From assembly GCA_033675265.1 (NCBI GenBank), contig JAUJYZ010000234.1, positions 186,001-250,000 of the forward strand: a DNA stretch of 64,000 bases. The letters run 5' to 3'. The position numbers and the translations under genes were made by a program. Of this stretch, positions 47,317 to 59,203 are shown piece after piece; the stretch's first letter is position 1; each line of letters starts with the position of its first letter. The DNA comes from Actinostola sp. cb2023 (lineage: Eukaryota > Cnidaria > Anthozoa > Actiniaria > Actinostolidae). The notes below the pieces were generated by a model, which saw nothing but the letters and a program-made list of their open reading frames with translations, searched no databases and was not told where the DNA came from.

Positions 47317-50300
47317 CTATACTTCTGTGACAAGAACATCGAACGAAGTAACCATCATCAAGTGGGATTTGCAAGCTTTGATTCGTTTTTGCAACATCAC
47401 ATTCTCCATCTCCAGGGCTTGCGTAAGTCTTGGGTCGTCGCTTGGAAACATGCCTTCAGCTCGTACTGCAAATGATGCAATAGAAAATAAGAATCCTTGT
47501 TCTATCCATGTTTTGTGTTTCAGTACTAACAATGATATGTAGGGCGTGGCATGCACCTTACAATAAATCTCATTGGTCAAATTCGATCACGTGACGCGAT
47601 AGTGTCGGTGGTCGCGCGCGACTAATAATAATACTGGGAATATGTTGGAAAATTATATTTCCAACGAATTTCCAAACTTTGAAAATGACCAACACCTTTA
47701 CAATGAATTGCTAAGGTTTGAAGAGTTTGCGATTTTTCCATTGTATTTAATTTCGCTAAGGAAATTCAAAAGACAATAGAGAATACTGTCTATTTGAAAT
47801 TTGCCCTCGGAAATCATAGTGGGTTCTCCTCTAGACTGAAACTTCGTTTCTTGTGCAATTATTTGTTTATGGGAGCATCCAGCTTCCTCGGGCAATTATC
47901 ACCGCATAGGCCCTCGCTCGATGGAACTATTGTTTCAATAAAGTATATCAAGTTGAGGTACTATAATGTAGACTACAGCATATATTAAAGTGCATCTAAC
48001 CCCTATGAGATTGTTTTAAAAATCTATTCAATATATGCTGAATAGTTGGTGGGTTCAGTATTTTATGAGTTATAGAGGTTTAAAATCTCAATATGCAAAT
48101 TTGATGACGTCTACTAAGGAATCATTTGTTATACAAAAACGCCCTTGTGCTGATTATTGACATTTGAAAACTTACAGAATATTTTCACAGTCTTTATAAA
48201 TGATTTTTATAGTTTTTTTGCCCATTTCAAAAAATAAGTTCTTGAAAAAGTCTAAATAAGTTATGGCAAATTCCTTAGTAGACGTCATCAAATTTGCATA
48301 TTGTGATTTCAAACCTCTATATAACTCATAAACGCAAGGTTCAAATCACAAAATACTGAACCCACCAACTATTCAGCATATATTGAATAGATTTTTAAAC
48401 AATCTCATAGGGGTTAGATGCACTTTAAGTATACCCAAGATAAACCTGAGAATACCACACACTTACATCCATAACTCCATCTCTGTTCGTTGTCGATCAA
48501 TCTCTGTCTAGATCGTCGTAGTTCGGCTTTTAAAACCGACTGGTGCTCTTTGAGCCCATGCAGCTTTATGTTACTCTCTTCGTTTGCCTTCGACGAAAAC
48601 CATAAGGGAAGTGAGGTGAGATAGATGCTAGTAGTCTCACTTGAGTATGAATAAGAGGATGGGTATATACGGCATAGGGGTAGGGAGGGCAAGTAACTGA
48701 ATGGGCATGGCCACTAGTCGATACTCCTCCCCCTCCGTCATAGGAGTTTATAATTAAATACGACGGCCCTGACACATACCACATACAACACTTAACTGTT
48801 CTTACCTCTGAGCGCATAAACTTTTGCAGTTTGTCAATATCATCGACGTGGTACACTTTGATTTCGACGTGGTCGTTAAGCGACTTGCGACTAAACCAGC
48901 GACGTGGTGAACGAGATCGACGACGGTTGGATGGCGGGGCTGAACTACTACGTTTACGCAGATCTGTAAATACGACGCATTGTTATATTAGTCACGTGAC
49001 ATGCTGTATATCACGTCTCAGCGAATCGAATTAGACGACGCGCTAATTTGATAGTAAACTACTGAGTCATTCGGAGAACAGCATAGAGTCGTTTTCGTAT
49101 GAGTGGGAAACCTACGGCACGGAGTTACGGTCATGGTACAAAATCGAAGACATCTATTCAACCAATCACAGCGCGCAAAGTGATTGCTCAACCAATGAAT
49201 GAATGAATAGACTTTATCAGTTTATCAGAATGCTTGGACACGGTACGGTCACAGCACGAACCGTACTGTAACTACTTCCCACTCGTCCGAAAACGACTCT
49301 AAGACAACTATGACAAACATTACTTACCCCTCTTTTTCTTCTTTTTACTTGAATCTTTGTCACTGCAACTGTCGCTAGAAGCATGGCTTGTGTCATTGCG
49401 CATGCTCTCATAACCACTACTGCTGGCTGCATCGGATCGAGTCGAAGCTGCAACGATCCATCATATGTTATTTGCGGTCGACAAGACGAAGGCGTAATTA
49501 ACGCAATGTGTGTTAAAAACTTTACCTGACTTCGATCTACGAAGGTCCTTGACCCTACTCTGCCGGGGGCCTGGGCTATCATTGACACTACTGTCACTAG
49601 CATGTCCGCTGCTGTAACTGCTTCCCCTGTCGCGACTAAAACAAATCAAAAGAATTTGATTACAGTTATTACAGCCAATCAGAACGCAAGACAGGATGGT
49701 GTGTTTGATGACTATAGAATGTCTTTATGTGGCAAATTTACAGAAATAATTGTACAAGTACCTGAACAAGCGTAGCCTGCTGAGCCCTCTTCCGCGAGGT
49801 ACGCTGACGGGAGTTCCTGGTACCGAGCGTTCATCCGCAGTCATCTCTTCACTAGACATCGCAGGCTCACTTAGTACCCAGACTGTGCTCGTACTTTCAC
49901 CTAAGACCATCCCACTGCTATTAACAGTGCTGGTTGAACCAAGTCTAGGGTTTGGTGACGAGTTAATAGCGTCAACAGATAATGACATGGAACCACTCCC
50001 TCTTGTTCCATCGATAGGTTTGGCATAATGTATGGGTCCCTGTGCTGTAGTAACTACTGCTGCAATCTCTCCTGACAACCTGTAGATGATCTTGTGTAAA
50101 GAACGACGATGTTGGTGACGAACTTTAAAATCATACTGTGGCGCGTACGGAGTCTTTGGATTGATTTTCTCTCGGCTGATCGTCGGCCTTTTCAAGTTGC
50201 CATAGCGCCCTACATGTGGTTCGCTCTGGTGCAGACGAGGTCGTCGTATTTCTGCTTCACTCCCTGATACTTCTGAACCACAGTACGTTAAGCGGACGAA

Positions 50301-53300
50301 GCTGTCGGAGTTGTTTTCCTTGTTTTTAACTTTACATTCGCTTTCGCTTACGTAGCCTCGCTCGTCACGTTTTCTCCTATGCCTGCCATTCCTGTTTTTG
50401 CGGGCTTCCGGTTCACTCTGGTAACCATACTCTTGGTATCGCTCTTGTTTTCGTTTGGATCTAGTTTCCTGGAATTCATCGTCAACACATGCTTCTTCTT
50501 CTTCTGCTCTCGTTTCTTCGATGTCATTGTCAATGGGCATAACTTTGGTGTTGCTGGCTGGTGACGGTGTTTCACAGCCGAGGAATGTTACATTTGTTGT
50601 GATATTTGGTCTCTGTGGAGGGGTGGGGAACAAAGGGCGTGGTCTTATAGGAGACCATGGTTCAGTCCTAGCTGTATGTGAACTGTCGCTGGAATCATCG
50701 TGGTAGTCCCTTCTATAACTAACCACATCACTGCCGTATTCCCGGTCACGTTGAGCGTCGAGTTTAGGTGAACGAATAACCCGCGCTTTGTCGAGCATTG
50801 AGCGTCGATGAGGCTGAAGGGGAGGCAACAGAATATCTTGGTTTGCTGTATCGTTAGGAGAAATAACTCGACATCGTCGACTGCCGCGAGTTGGAGTGAC
50901 ACACTCTGCAGGAACGGCTGGCCTTGGTTGAGGGCGAGAGATTTTAAGTTCTCCATTCATTCCTTGGCACTCCATAAGCTGCTCAGCAACAAACTTCTGA
51001 AGAAGCGAACTAAATTCGTGCTTCTGTGGCGACGCCTTCTTGCGTTCTCCTTCATCAAGAGTTTCGCTCATTTGCTCGTGCTCAACTGTCCTGAAGTATT
51101 TCGATGGAGGTGAAGTCATGTCTCTTTCGCCGATTGCTTCTGCTTTGATGTAATTTGTAACGTCCGTTTCTATGACATTAAAGTTTTGATCCCTAAGTTC
51201 GTGTGTAATACTCTCTGATGACCGATTCAAGCTGGATTCCCTTGATGGACATTCTTGTATAGGAGACAAAGACTTGGCAGTCATTGCTATCACCTTAACC
51301 AATTGGCCCTCGTCCAAGTCTTCATTCGATGATGAATGAGGCGACGGGACTAGATGGTAGAAGAGCTTCATGGGTGTGTCCATTGCAGGTGATCTAGGGG
51401 GGAGTTCTTGGTCAGAATCACTGGAGCCGTCAGTCAGTTTGATTGACAGCTCGCTCACTAGATCTTGAATGTCATCAACTGGGTTGACGTTGTCGAGCTT
51501 TTGGTCCAAGTCAGGAAACAACAATTCCTCTGAGAGAACTCTTGAGAGAGTTTTCTCGATACCTTGGCCACGCTCATCGGAATACAGTACAGTTACTGTT
51601 GCCATATCGTCTTCCTTTTCGCCCCAGATTAACTCTGTATCGTCGTAGTAGAATTCATCTGGGCTTTGCTGTTCTTCGAACACAAAACAACCTTCCTCTG
51701 AGAAGAATCGTTCGGGTTGGCAGGCTTCAACTAGCTGAGCAGTGACCTCATAACTACATTTCACATCACCAGCAGCGTTAGTAACGATAAAACTACCTGA
51801 ATGTCTTGGGTTTCGTTTGGTGGGTTTCTTGCCAGCGTTGTCGACGTCTTCATTGACAGCGTCACAAGTCATGAATGAAAAACACGGCTTCTCGGGGAGG
51901 ACGATGCTTTCAGCATCCGATGACGAAGCATCAGAGCTACTGGACTGTGAAGTAAGGCCCTTTTTGTTGCCTTTCGGTTGGTCTACAGGAGTTGGCCGTG
52001 ACGTGGCTTTGTGGTATCTCATTATTGCTGCGACGTCGACACTATACTCGTTCCAGTCCTCCAAAGCCGCAATGTTGTCAGGCTCGACGTCGAGTAGACT
52101 TTCAGTTTTACTCAGAGCGTACTTGGCCGTTTCTCTGAGTTCCCTTTCTGTTAACTCTTGACCTTTGGGTAAAAAACTCAAGTCGTCTTGAAGAAAAGTC
52201 GGCTGCTCTGTAAAGTTTGGCAAGAAGTCTTTCTCTTGAAACTCGAATTCCTCGTCGGAGGCAAGATTTTTGTCAAGTGTTTCTTCTAGAAATTCAAGTT
52301 CTTGTAACTCTTCGAAATAATCGTCATCAAAAGTGTCAATGTCCTGTTTGTGTTCGACGATTTGCGGTGGGGTTTCTATGGTTGGTTCTAAGGTCTGAAT
52401 GATGTTACTCGTTGTGCTTACAGAGATCTCTGGTGATGGCTGTCTTTCCTCCTTCACCTCGATGACATCAGTAGGTTCTGTTAGCTCCTGTACCGCTTCC
52501 TCCTCCCTCTCGTCAGCCACAATAATCTCCCCTTCCTGCACCTCTTTTAGTTCTTCGTCTATCTTCTCCACTGGAGTTTGAGTGACCTTCCCATCTGCTT
52601 CCTCTTCGTCTTCCTGGTCGAGATTTTCAATGGCCTCTAACTTTCTTTTAAGTGATCTCGTTGTTTCACAGTCCTCCCAGGGCGAAATATTCTTAGACAA
52701 CGGTTTGTAGTGATGCAGCGATGGAGGCCCTTCGTGGTCTGTAAGATCTCTATCGCTTAATTCTCCGTCGGGGCCGACGTAGATCACCGTATCACATGAC
52801 TCCTCCCCAGTACTCGAGTTTTGGTCGGAGTTATCGCCTTCTCCTTGAGCGCAGTTCTCGCGCAGTCTATCTGGGATGGCTGTGGTACGCAGTTTAGGCT
52901 CTGCAGTGCGCAGGCGTGGTTTTCGTATTCGCGATTCGTCACAAGAGCTCTCTCCTCCGGACGAACTCGTACCTGAACCCTACGAAACAACACGCTTATT
53001 AAAACACTGTGATTCGAGTACATTATCAAATGAAAGGAAATAACAAAAAGGATGGGAGAAAGGAAATATGGGACAAATAATGGGAGGATGATTAAAAAGG
53101 AGGATGGGAGAATGAATGAATGGAAGGGGTATGTGATCAGTAATAACCATGTATCATTCATGAAATAGTATCAAAATAATGTAAACAAAGCCAAGCTAGA
53201 TTATTATCTGCAGGTTTATTTTTCAATCATGCGTAAAACCCTTAGAAAATCAAGGATAAATACCAGCGTTAACGCCGTTTGGCCAAGTACTCCTACATGG

Positions 53301-56300
53301 GAAATATAATGGGTACAAACAATGCTTCTTTGACATGGTTCGCACAGAAAAACCTTCATATAATCGCAGCTCAAGCCACTTTCCGAAAACCAAATTGCTG
53401 CGAGAGAAATAGTTTTGTGATGGAATCTTAGATACATGTTGAAGCACAGCATGGGGACTGATCAAACGATATCAACACTCCGCAGTATGTGACAGCATTA
53501 GTAGGGAATAATAGCTATGGAAGCTAAGGTGTATAAAGTGTACCATGATCATATAATTGGCATTAAGTTAAGTGAACTCTACTACTGTTTATGCATATTT
53601 TTAATGGGTAAAAGCCATAGAAATCAATTCAATTAAATACTCTGCATATTTGTCGATATTTCACGCAGTTGCATTTAGGCGGTAAAAGCACTTCAAAGAT
53701 GATTAAAAAGAACGCTGAAAAAAGTGCTTGAATACTTCATGCTTTGGAGTGGTTTAGTGGTCGAATTGTCGCATTGAATGGAATATAATTTGTATTGGCA
53801 CGTTTGCTACTCATGTCTGAACCAAACCGTATCTCATAGTTACGAGTCTAAATTTAAACTCGTCTCATTAAAGAGTTATCCTACCATTAACTAATAGTCA
53901 TAACTAGTTTGTAGTATAATCTCATTCCTGCGATATTATCTTATCTACTGATCTTTGCGTTTCATGTCTTTGTTGCAAGAAAGCCACTTATCAAGACATC
54001 TAGATAGCTTTGTGAACTTGAAAGTGGAGTGTACTTACAGTATTTCGGAAGAAAACGGACAATCCCCGCACAGTTCACGAAAATGAATTTCTCAGTTACG
54101 AAAGGTTTCTCTGTTTTCGTGAGCTTGTAGTTGGTTGGTTGTAGTTCCACCCTTCGTGTCTCGTGTTTGTGTTAATTGAGCGGTCTTGAAGTAATTTAGT
54201 TGATATTGCAAGTACAATAGAAATCACTCATGTATTATAGTAAGATAGGAATCTTTGCAATGAGAAGCATCTTCAACTTAGTTTGCACGATAGGAAAGAC
54301 GGACAGGAATTAGTTATCACTCAAACAATGGCGAATTGTGAAGTTGCATTTCGTTGTGAACGTAGACGTCTGTGGTATATTTCTACTAATTCCATCTATT
54401 CTCTTACAGAGTTAAGAATTAGTTGGCGTACTTAGTTATGTTTCTATCAGTCGGGGGTCGCGTTCAGCCGCAAGGTAAAATCCGTGATGGGTGATGAGAA
54501 AAGTATCCACAAAAAAAACACAGGTAGCCCGACAACTCAGAAAGTTTGTTCAATCTACCACAGTGTCTCCAAGATACGGTTGGTCATCTCGAGTGCTAAA
54601 TTAGACTGTATGTTTATTGCAATCCATGCTGTTTTATCTGTAAAAAAGTCATTTTATACACTAAACAAAACCCTTGCGATGATATGTTGTACCTACGTCT
54701 TTATCGCTAGACATTCTGGGATTGCTTGGTTGCCAAGCCTTGCAGCACTATGACGTAATGGTGAGGCTTACCTTTCCTTTACGTTTCCTGAGCCTGTGCA
54801 ACCTTGAGGCCAGCTGAGCTATTGCTAATGTCTCGTTGTAGAAAGGTAACGATGGCGACACATGAGCCATCATTGTAGTACGACATGAAGGGTTACCAAT
54901 CGACTCCTGAAGCATACGAGTTATCTTACTCCCCCTGAAAACATACGGCGATTGATTGGTCAGAGTAACTAACATAACAAATGTGTCCGGGGGGTGTACA
55001 TTCGATCATCGTGAGTCGACGTCAGATACCTTATTTCAATGGTTTTCCTGACGTACCCCTCCCCCCACAGTATCATTTCTAAATATATAAGAGACAGAGC
55101 CACTAGGAAAAAAGCTTATCTTTTGATTGACTTACTTGTGTGGAAGATGCTTAGCGCCATTGATAAGTGCAATGATAACGTTGCCAAGTCCAGCTATCGA
55201 CATGCTGCTTGCACCACCCTCTTTCTTGGACCCTGTGTAGCCCTCACAGCTCGCAAGGTCGATAAGATGTAAGCGAGAACGTCCGCCATGTACTACGAAA
55301 AACCAATTTTGATCAGATTCACTTCGAGCACACAACTCATCAACTCATACTTGAGGGGTTCAAATCTGACCGTCATACAGGGCCCGCGGAGGGGGAGGGG
55401 CTGGTGGAGCTATAGTCCCACCACTTTTTTGTCCACAGGCAGTAAAAATAAATAAGGGAATTTAAAAAATATTATCTTATATTGCTGTTCAAATCTGACC
55501 ATCATACACCGCTAGAATGGTGTTGCCTGGGTACTGAGCTAGCGAGAGGTTACAAGGGCGGATCCAGGTTTTTGTCAAACAGGGGGTTGTGTTGCGGCCG
55601 TTGTGTTGTGTGAGCGGCAAAGCCGCGAAGTACTAGGGGGGTGTGGGGGCATGCCCCCCCAGAAAATTTTGAAATCTACAAGCTCTAAAATGCAATTTTT
55701 AGAGATCTGGAGTTGTTTTATTAACACAACAAAACTCAATTTTCAGTAAAATTTTGAGTTTATTGGACATCCAACAAAGATGCTTGGAAGAGTCTTCTTG
55801 GGTGAGCTTACAAGTATGAAGGCTTCACATACGTTTTTGACGCTAAAAACGGCAGGTTCTTTCTCATTACAGTCAAACCGGCCTCGAAGTCGAACGGTCG
55901 TGTAAACAGTATGAATGAATTATATTATTCTTACGTATACGAGGGAGAGTCAGCTGAAAGTGCAAGAGAGACCTACGGACAGACATATCTATACAAGCGG
56001 TATTAAAAAAATATCCATAGGGGGGGTTGCAACCCCCAGAACCCTCCCCCTGGATCCGCCCCTGGGTTACATCCTGGACTCATGCACCGGCCGTTGTCTG
56101 GCAGAACCAGTTCTTACCTTTGCTGTTTTTGGAATGTTTTTCCACTTGATAAATATGAACGGTGAAGAACATATGTGAATTCCTGGTTTCGTCTTTTTCT
56201 AGGCCATCTAAAATATAAAATATTCAAGACGTTCAAGAAATCCGTGTTGTGTAACGTGGACCGGCTTACGGGGACTGGGCACGAGTTTACCGGTCACCCT

Positions 56301-59203
56301 GTGTTAGCTTTACCAGTCTTTTTGGCCGTGTAACAAAATGGCCGACAAAGTTTACATTCATTTACTCGAGTTGCTGTAAGTTTGGATGGATTTTTCGATA
56401 AAATATCGTACTTTTAAGCGAAGAATATTTACAGGGATTCCAAATATGGTAAGTACAATGCTCAAATATGGAAGTAGGAAAGCTGGCCGAGCAAATAGCG
56501 CATTTTAATGGGGGATATCTGGGACAAAAACCCTTTGGCTTTGGATGGAGAGCCCTGCATGTAGGGGACTTCGTGTCCTATTGTTTCTTCGCCTGCCTTT
56601 TGGCAAATTGTAAAATATATAAAGACCTCGGTAAAAACACTCAAACCTACGCGACAAACCGTAAAGAAGCATGGGTAATATCTTGGTACCAGAGGTTCGG
56701 CAGTAGACTTTCTGCTTCGCGACTCGTAAATACACAACCGAACCTCTCAGTGGTACCCACGGTAGGGTAATAGACTATTGCTGTATATTTAATGTCTGTG
56801 GGTCATACACGTGCTAGTATAGATTCTGACTAATAGTAAATTGCGATCACTGTACCGGGTGATTTTTCAGACGTAGATCGTGTTCGTGCGGCCAGTGCTG
56901 CGTCCAAGTAAAACGCTGCTTTCTCGGCAGACGAGGCGCGAAGCTCAGACGGATTCATCAGCTAATAATAAACAAATTGAAACTTATTTTGATCCATTAA
57001 AAGATAACTAGAAACTATCAGGAATCCTTGATTTCTGACCTGGACGCCTTCGGTTCTGTCGTCTCTAAGGAACTCGCTTGGGCTCGGTGTTTCATTACTG
57101 CCATTATCAGTACCTGAAATAATATTATAATAATAATATAATAATAATGATAATAATAATAATAATAAGTCGGTTCTTATATAGCGCATTTCACATTGTC
57201 TCAATGCGCTTTAAGGGGGGGGGGGGGGGGGGGGGGGGGGGGATACGAGCAACAAAATCGTGCAACTTGTCGCGCAACAAATTTAATTTTCGGTGTTGCA
57301 GGTTGCAAAACTTTGTTGCATGAAGCAGAAAGAGCTTCTACTTTGCGCAACAAAGTTTTACAACCTGCAACATGAAAATGTGTTGCGCGACAAGTTGCGC
57401 GAACGGTGGCAATACGAGAAACATTGCTCTGCAACTTGTAACGCAACAATGTTGCGCGACAAGTTGCACGATTTTGTTGCCCGTATTACTGCACCTTTAC
57501 AACCGATGGAGGACAGTTCACCCTCACGGTAAATCTAGTTGTTTACATCACATATTATGGTATTTTATAGGCGGCTGTACACTTCAGGATTCATACATTT
57601 TATAGAGTATTGTTTGGGGTACCTGTGGTAGCTGACACCAGTAAATCTCTCCAGTTCTCTGATCTCCCTACAATTTCAACGGCCGACACTCGAACTGAGA
57701 ATTTTGTACCAGTTCTGTGAACACGAAGAAGACATGTTAAAAAGAACATTGTCGCGCGTGCGCACCGAGAATCGTCTCTCACTCTGCCGCTAGTATAACT
57801 GTGGCCGTGTGGGCAAGTGTTACTCGCCTCTGTTTCTGTTCGCTAATAAGACGGAAGAGCCATGATAATGCCGATGGTAGGATTCCTATTGTCTGGTCAC
57901 TCTCATCTCGACCAATCATGGAATAGGTCTTACCTGGAAACAAATGAATATCACAGTTAGAACTACTACACGACAAAGAGCGCTGTCTGCGATTTGAAAA
58001 CTCCGAAAAGTGGGTTGAGGCGCACTTGGAGAAATTCATAGTCAAAGTTGAGCAGATTGTTATACTGTCCAAATAAGAACAACATAGTCAGTTTAACCTC
58101 CTTAACGAAGGTGATTCCCTTTGTTTTGTCCTCATGAATTATTCATGAGTTTGAGATCGTTATAATTAAGAACAGCGCTAACTAACCCAGTCCGACGTGT
58201 CCGTAAGTGAAAACACAGGCATCACAGCCACCAACGACAGTCTGTAGAATATCCACCAAGGTACCCGAACACACATCGCTTTGCTTCGCATCGGGTTCGT
58301 AAATGGCATCAAAGGCGAATATCTTAGGTGCGGCCACGCCCATTTTACGCTTAGCTGTGGACACGTGGGTAGCTGTGCTGGGATCGTAGAGAGTGATTTG
58401 TTTGCGTTTGGTGTCTACTTTCAAGACGGATGCCGATTCTCCGATAAAACTCGGACATATTCGTAGCATGACCTTGACCTGAATGGAGAGTAACAGAGAC
58501 GAACATGAGCACACATGAATAACTACAGCTACAGTTTTATTGCAGTGTCTCCCAATTAGTGCGCAAGCGCTAAAATACATTGGACACTAAATAAACAGTT
58601 ATTTTTTTTATTGCTTCACTGTAGAGTCGTGGAAATCTACGGTACCGTGACACTCAAATGGCTTCCTTTCTGAACCAATTCAAAAAGCGTGCAGATACAT
58701 CTCATCTCTTCCAATACGACACTGTACCGTAACTTTCCCACTCATATGAAAACGACTCTTTAAAGCATTCATTTGCTATCACTCGCAACGATTTTCGAAT
58801 GAAACAGCTGGGAAATTGATATGCGCAAACGCGCGCAGCTATAGCGTTCATGGACGTTTGAAGACTCAAACCCTAAATTACGCGAACAAGAGACCTGCGA
58901 GGAAACTGTACGGGTATGCACTCTAATTGTCAGTAAGATCAACGTTACCTTTCCATCAGTTCGCTTTGGACTCGTCTTCTGCAGCGCTGCGGGTACGGTA
59001 GGACTGGACGACCGAAGCACCTCCTTAAACTTTGTTGGGAATGGATAAGGCGAAGGATCTTTTGGTTTAACCTGTCGAACCTGAGCGGTCTCTTGCGGTA
59101 CAGTGGGTTGTGGGCTCTCCTTGTGCGTCCTTTTACACTTCTTCTTGGACGAAAGATTTAACTTCTGCGCAGCTCTAGAGAAAGGTGACTTTGTTTGAAT
59201 CAT
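47317..59203 (-). CDS. KIF26: KIF26-type atypical kinesin (kinesin-11 family)
   Basis: Minus-strand exons: 59203-58949, 58478-58187, 57933-57828, 57714-57623, 57113-57040, 56961-56856, 56207-56118, 55292-55136, 54934-54772, 52979-49762, 49635-49526, 49447-49328, 48963-48806, 48587-48467, 47465-47317. All phases agree; 1736 residues. Residues 1-85 hold SRAAQKLNLSSKKK, conserved in KIF26. A diverged motor head follows: VKVMLRICPSF, CVFTYGHVGLGKTYSMIG (GxxxxGKT kept), TRNSHMFFTVHIY for switch I instead of SSRSH, and DLASCEG for switch II instead of DLAGSE. KIF26 proteins bind microtubules without ordinary ATPase motility and act in signalling (family knowledge). The 3218-bp exon is mostly disordered and carries SGGESSCDES and SCDTVIYVGPDGELSD. 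The C-terminus (VEIKVYHVDDIDKLQ, CKSHLMMVTSFDV) matches the family tail. Vertebrate forms have further N-terminal Cys-rich exons, not found here. The intron after 57828 starts with GC. Confidence 0.95.
47985..48428. mobile_element. Long foldback element in the last KIF26 intron
   Basis: TTAAAGTGCATCTAACCCCT...ATGAGATTGTTT...CTATTCAATATATGCTGAAT...AATTTGATGACGTCTACTAAGGAAT is mirrored to CTTTAA at 48428. Arms are about 150 bp. It ends 38 bp from the 5' splice site of that intron (48466). Confidence 0.92.
49082..49303. mobile_element. TIR element, ends TAGAGTCGTTTTCG (copy 1)
   Basis: AGAGTCGTTTTCGTATGAGT...GGGAAACCTACGG is mirrored by CCGTACTGTAACTACTTCCC...ACTCGTCCGAAAACGACTCT. It lies in the KIF26 intron between 49328 and 48963 and belongs to the same family as 58621-58762. 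Confidence 0.8.
52980..54771 (-). other. KIF26 intron 9
   Basis: A 1.8-kb intron between the last motor exon and the 3218-bp tail exon. AT-rich; no repeat or gene is recognised. Short frames (53216-53452, 54484-54753) show no family features. Confidence 0.5.
55553..56064. mobile_element. TIR element, ends CA(A/G)GGGCGGATCCAGG
   Basis: CAAGGGCGGATCCAGG at the left and CCTGGATCCGCCCCTG (with one mismatch) at the right, with GGTTA outside both ends (55548-55552 and 56065-56069). Inside are GTGTGGGGGCATGCCCCCC and GGTTGCAACCCCC palindromes. 512 bp, non-coding, in a KIF26 intron. Degraded relatives occur at 28265-28310, 28650-28700 and perhaps 37515-37665. Confidence 0.8.
57117..57520. repeat. 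Composite repeat in KIF26 intron 4: (TAA)n, G-run, and GTTGC foldback
   Basis: A TAA/ATA microsatellite (57117-57170) is followed by a TATATAGCGCATTTCACATT ... TCAATGCGCTT motif, then a 28-G run (57215-57242). Next comes a foldback of GCAACTTGTCGCGCAACA / TGTTGCGCGACAAGTTGC words with an inner pair TTGCAGGTTGCAAAACTTTG / CAAAGTTTTACAACCTGCAA. The TATAGCGC motif also occurs at 635-665. Confidence 0.75.
58621..58768. mobile_element. TIR element, ends TAGAGTCGT (copy 2)
   Basis: TGTAGAGTCGTGGAAATCTACGGTACCGTG is mirrored by CTGTACCGTAACTTTCCC...ACTCATATGAAAACGACTCT. It shares GAGTCGTTTTC, GAGTGGGAAA and ACGGTAC with the copy at 49082-49303, but the centres differ. It lies in the first coding intron of KIF26. 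Confidence 0.75.

Noticed and set aside
47112..47374. Frames rich in Thr/His (THTHTTYISTHTH)
   Set aside because: Translation of a TG/CA microsatellite overlapping the last KIF26 exon in another frame.
49725..49761. YLYNYFCKFAT as the end of the KIF26 large exon
   Set aside because: A GTACTT donor at 49761 joins in phase to the exon at 49635, and the conserved C-terminal KIF26 motifs follow in further exons.
57201..57605. Frames with many ATSC or CCATSC repeats
   Set aside because: They come from the GTTGCGCGACAAGTTGC foldback in a KIF26 intron.
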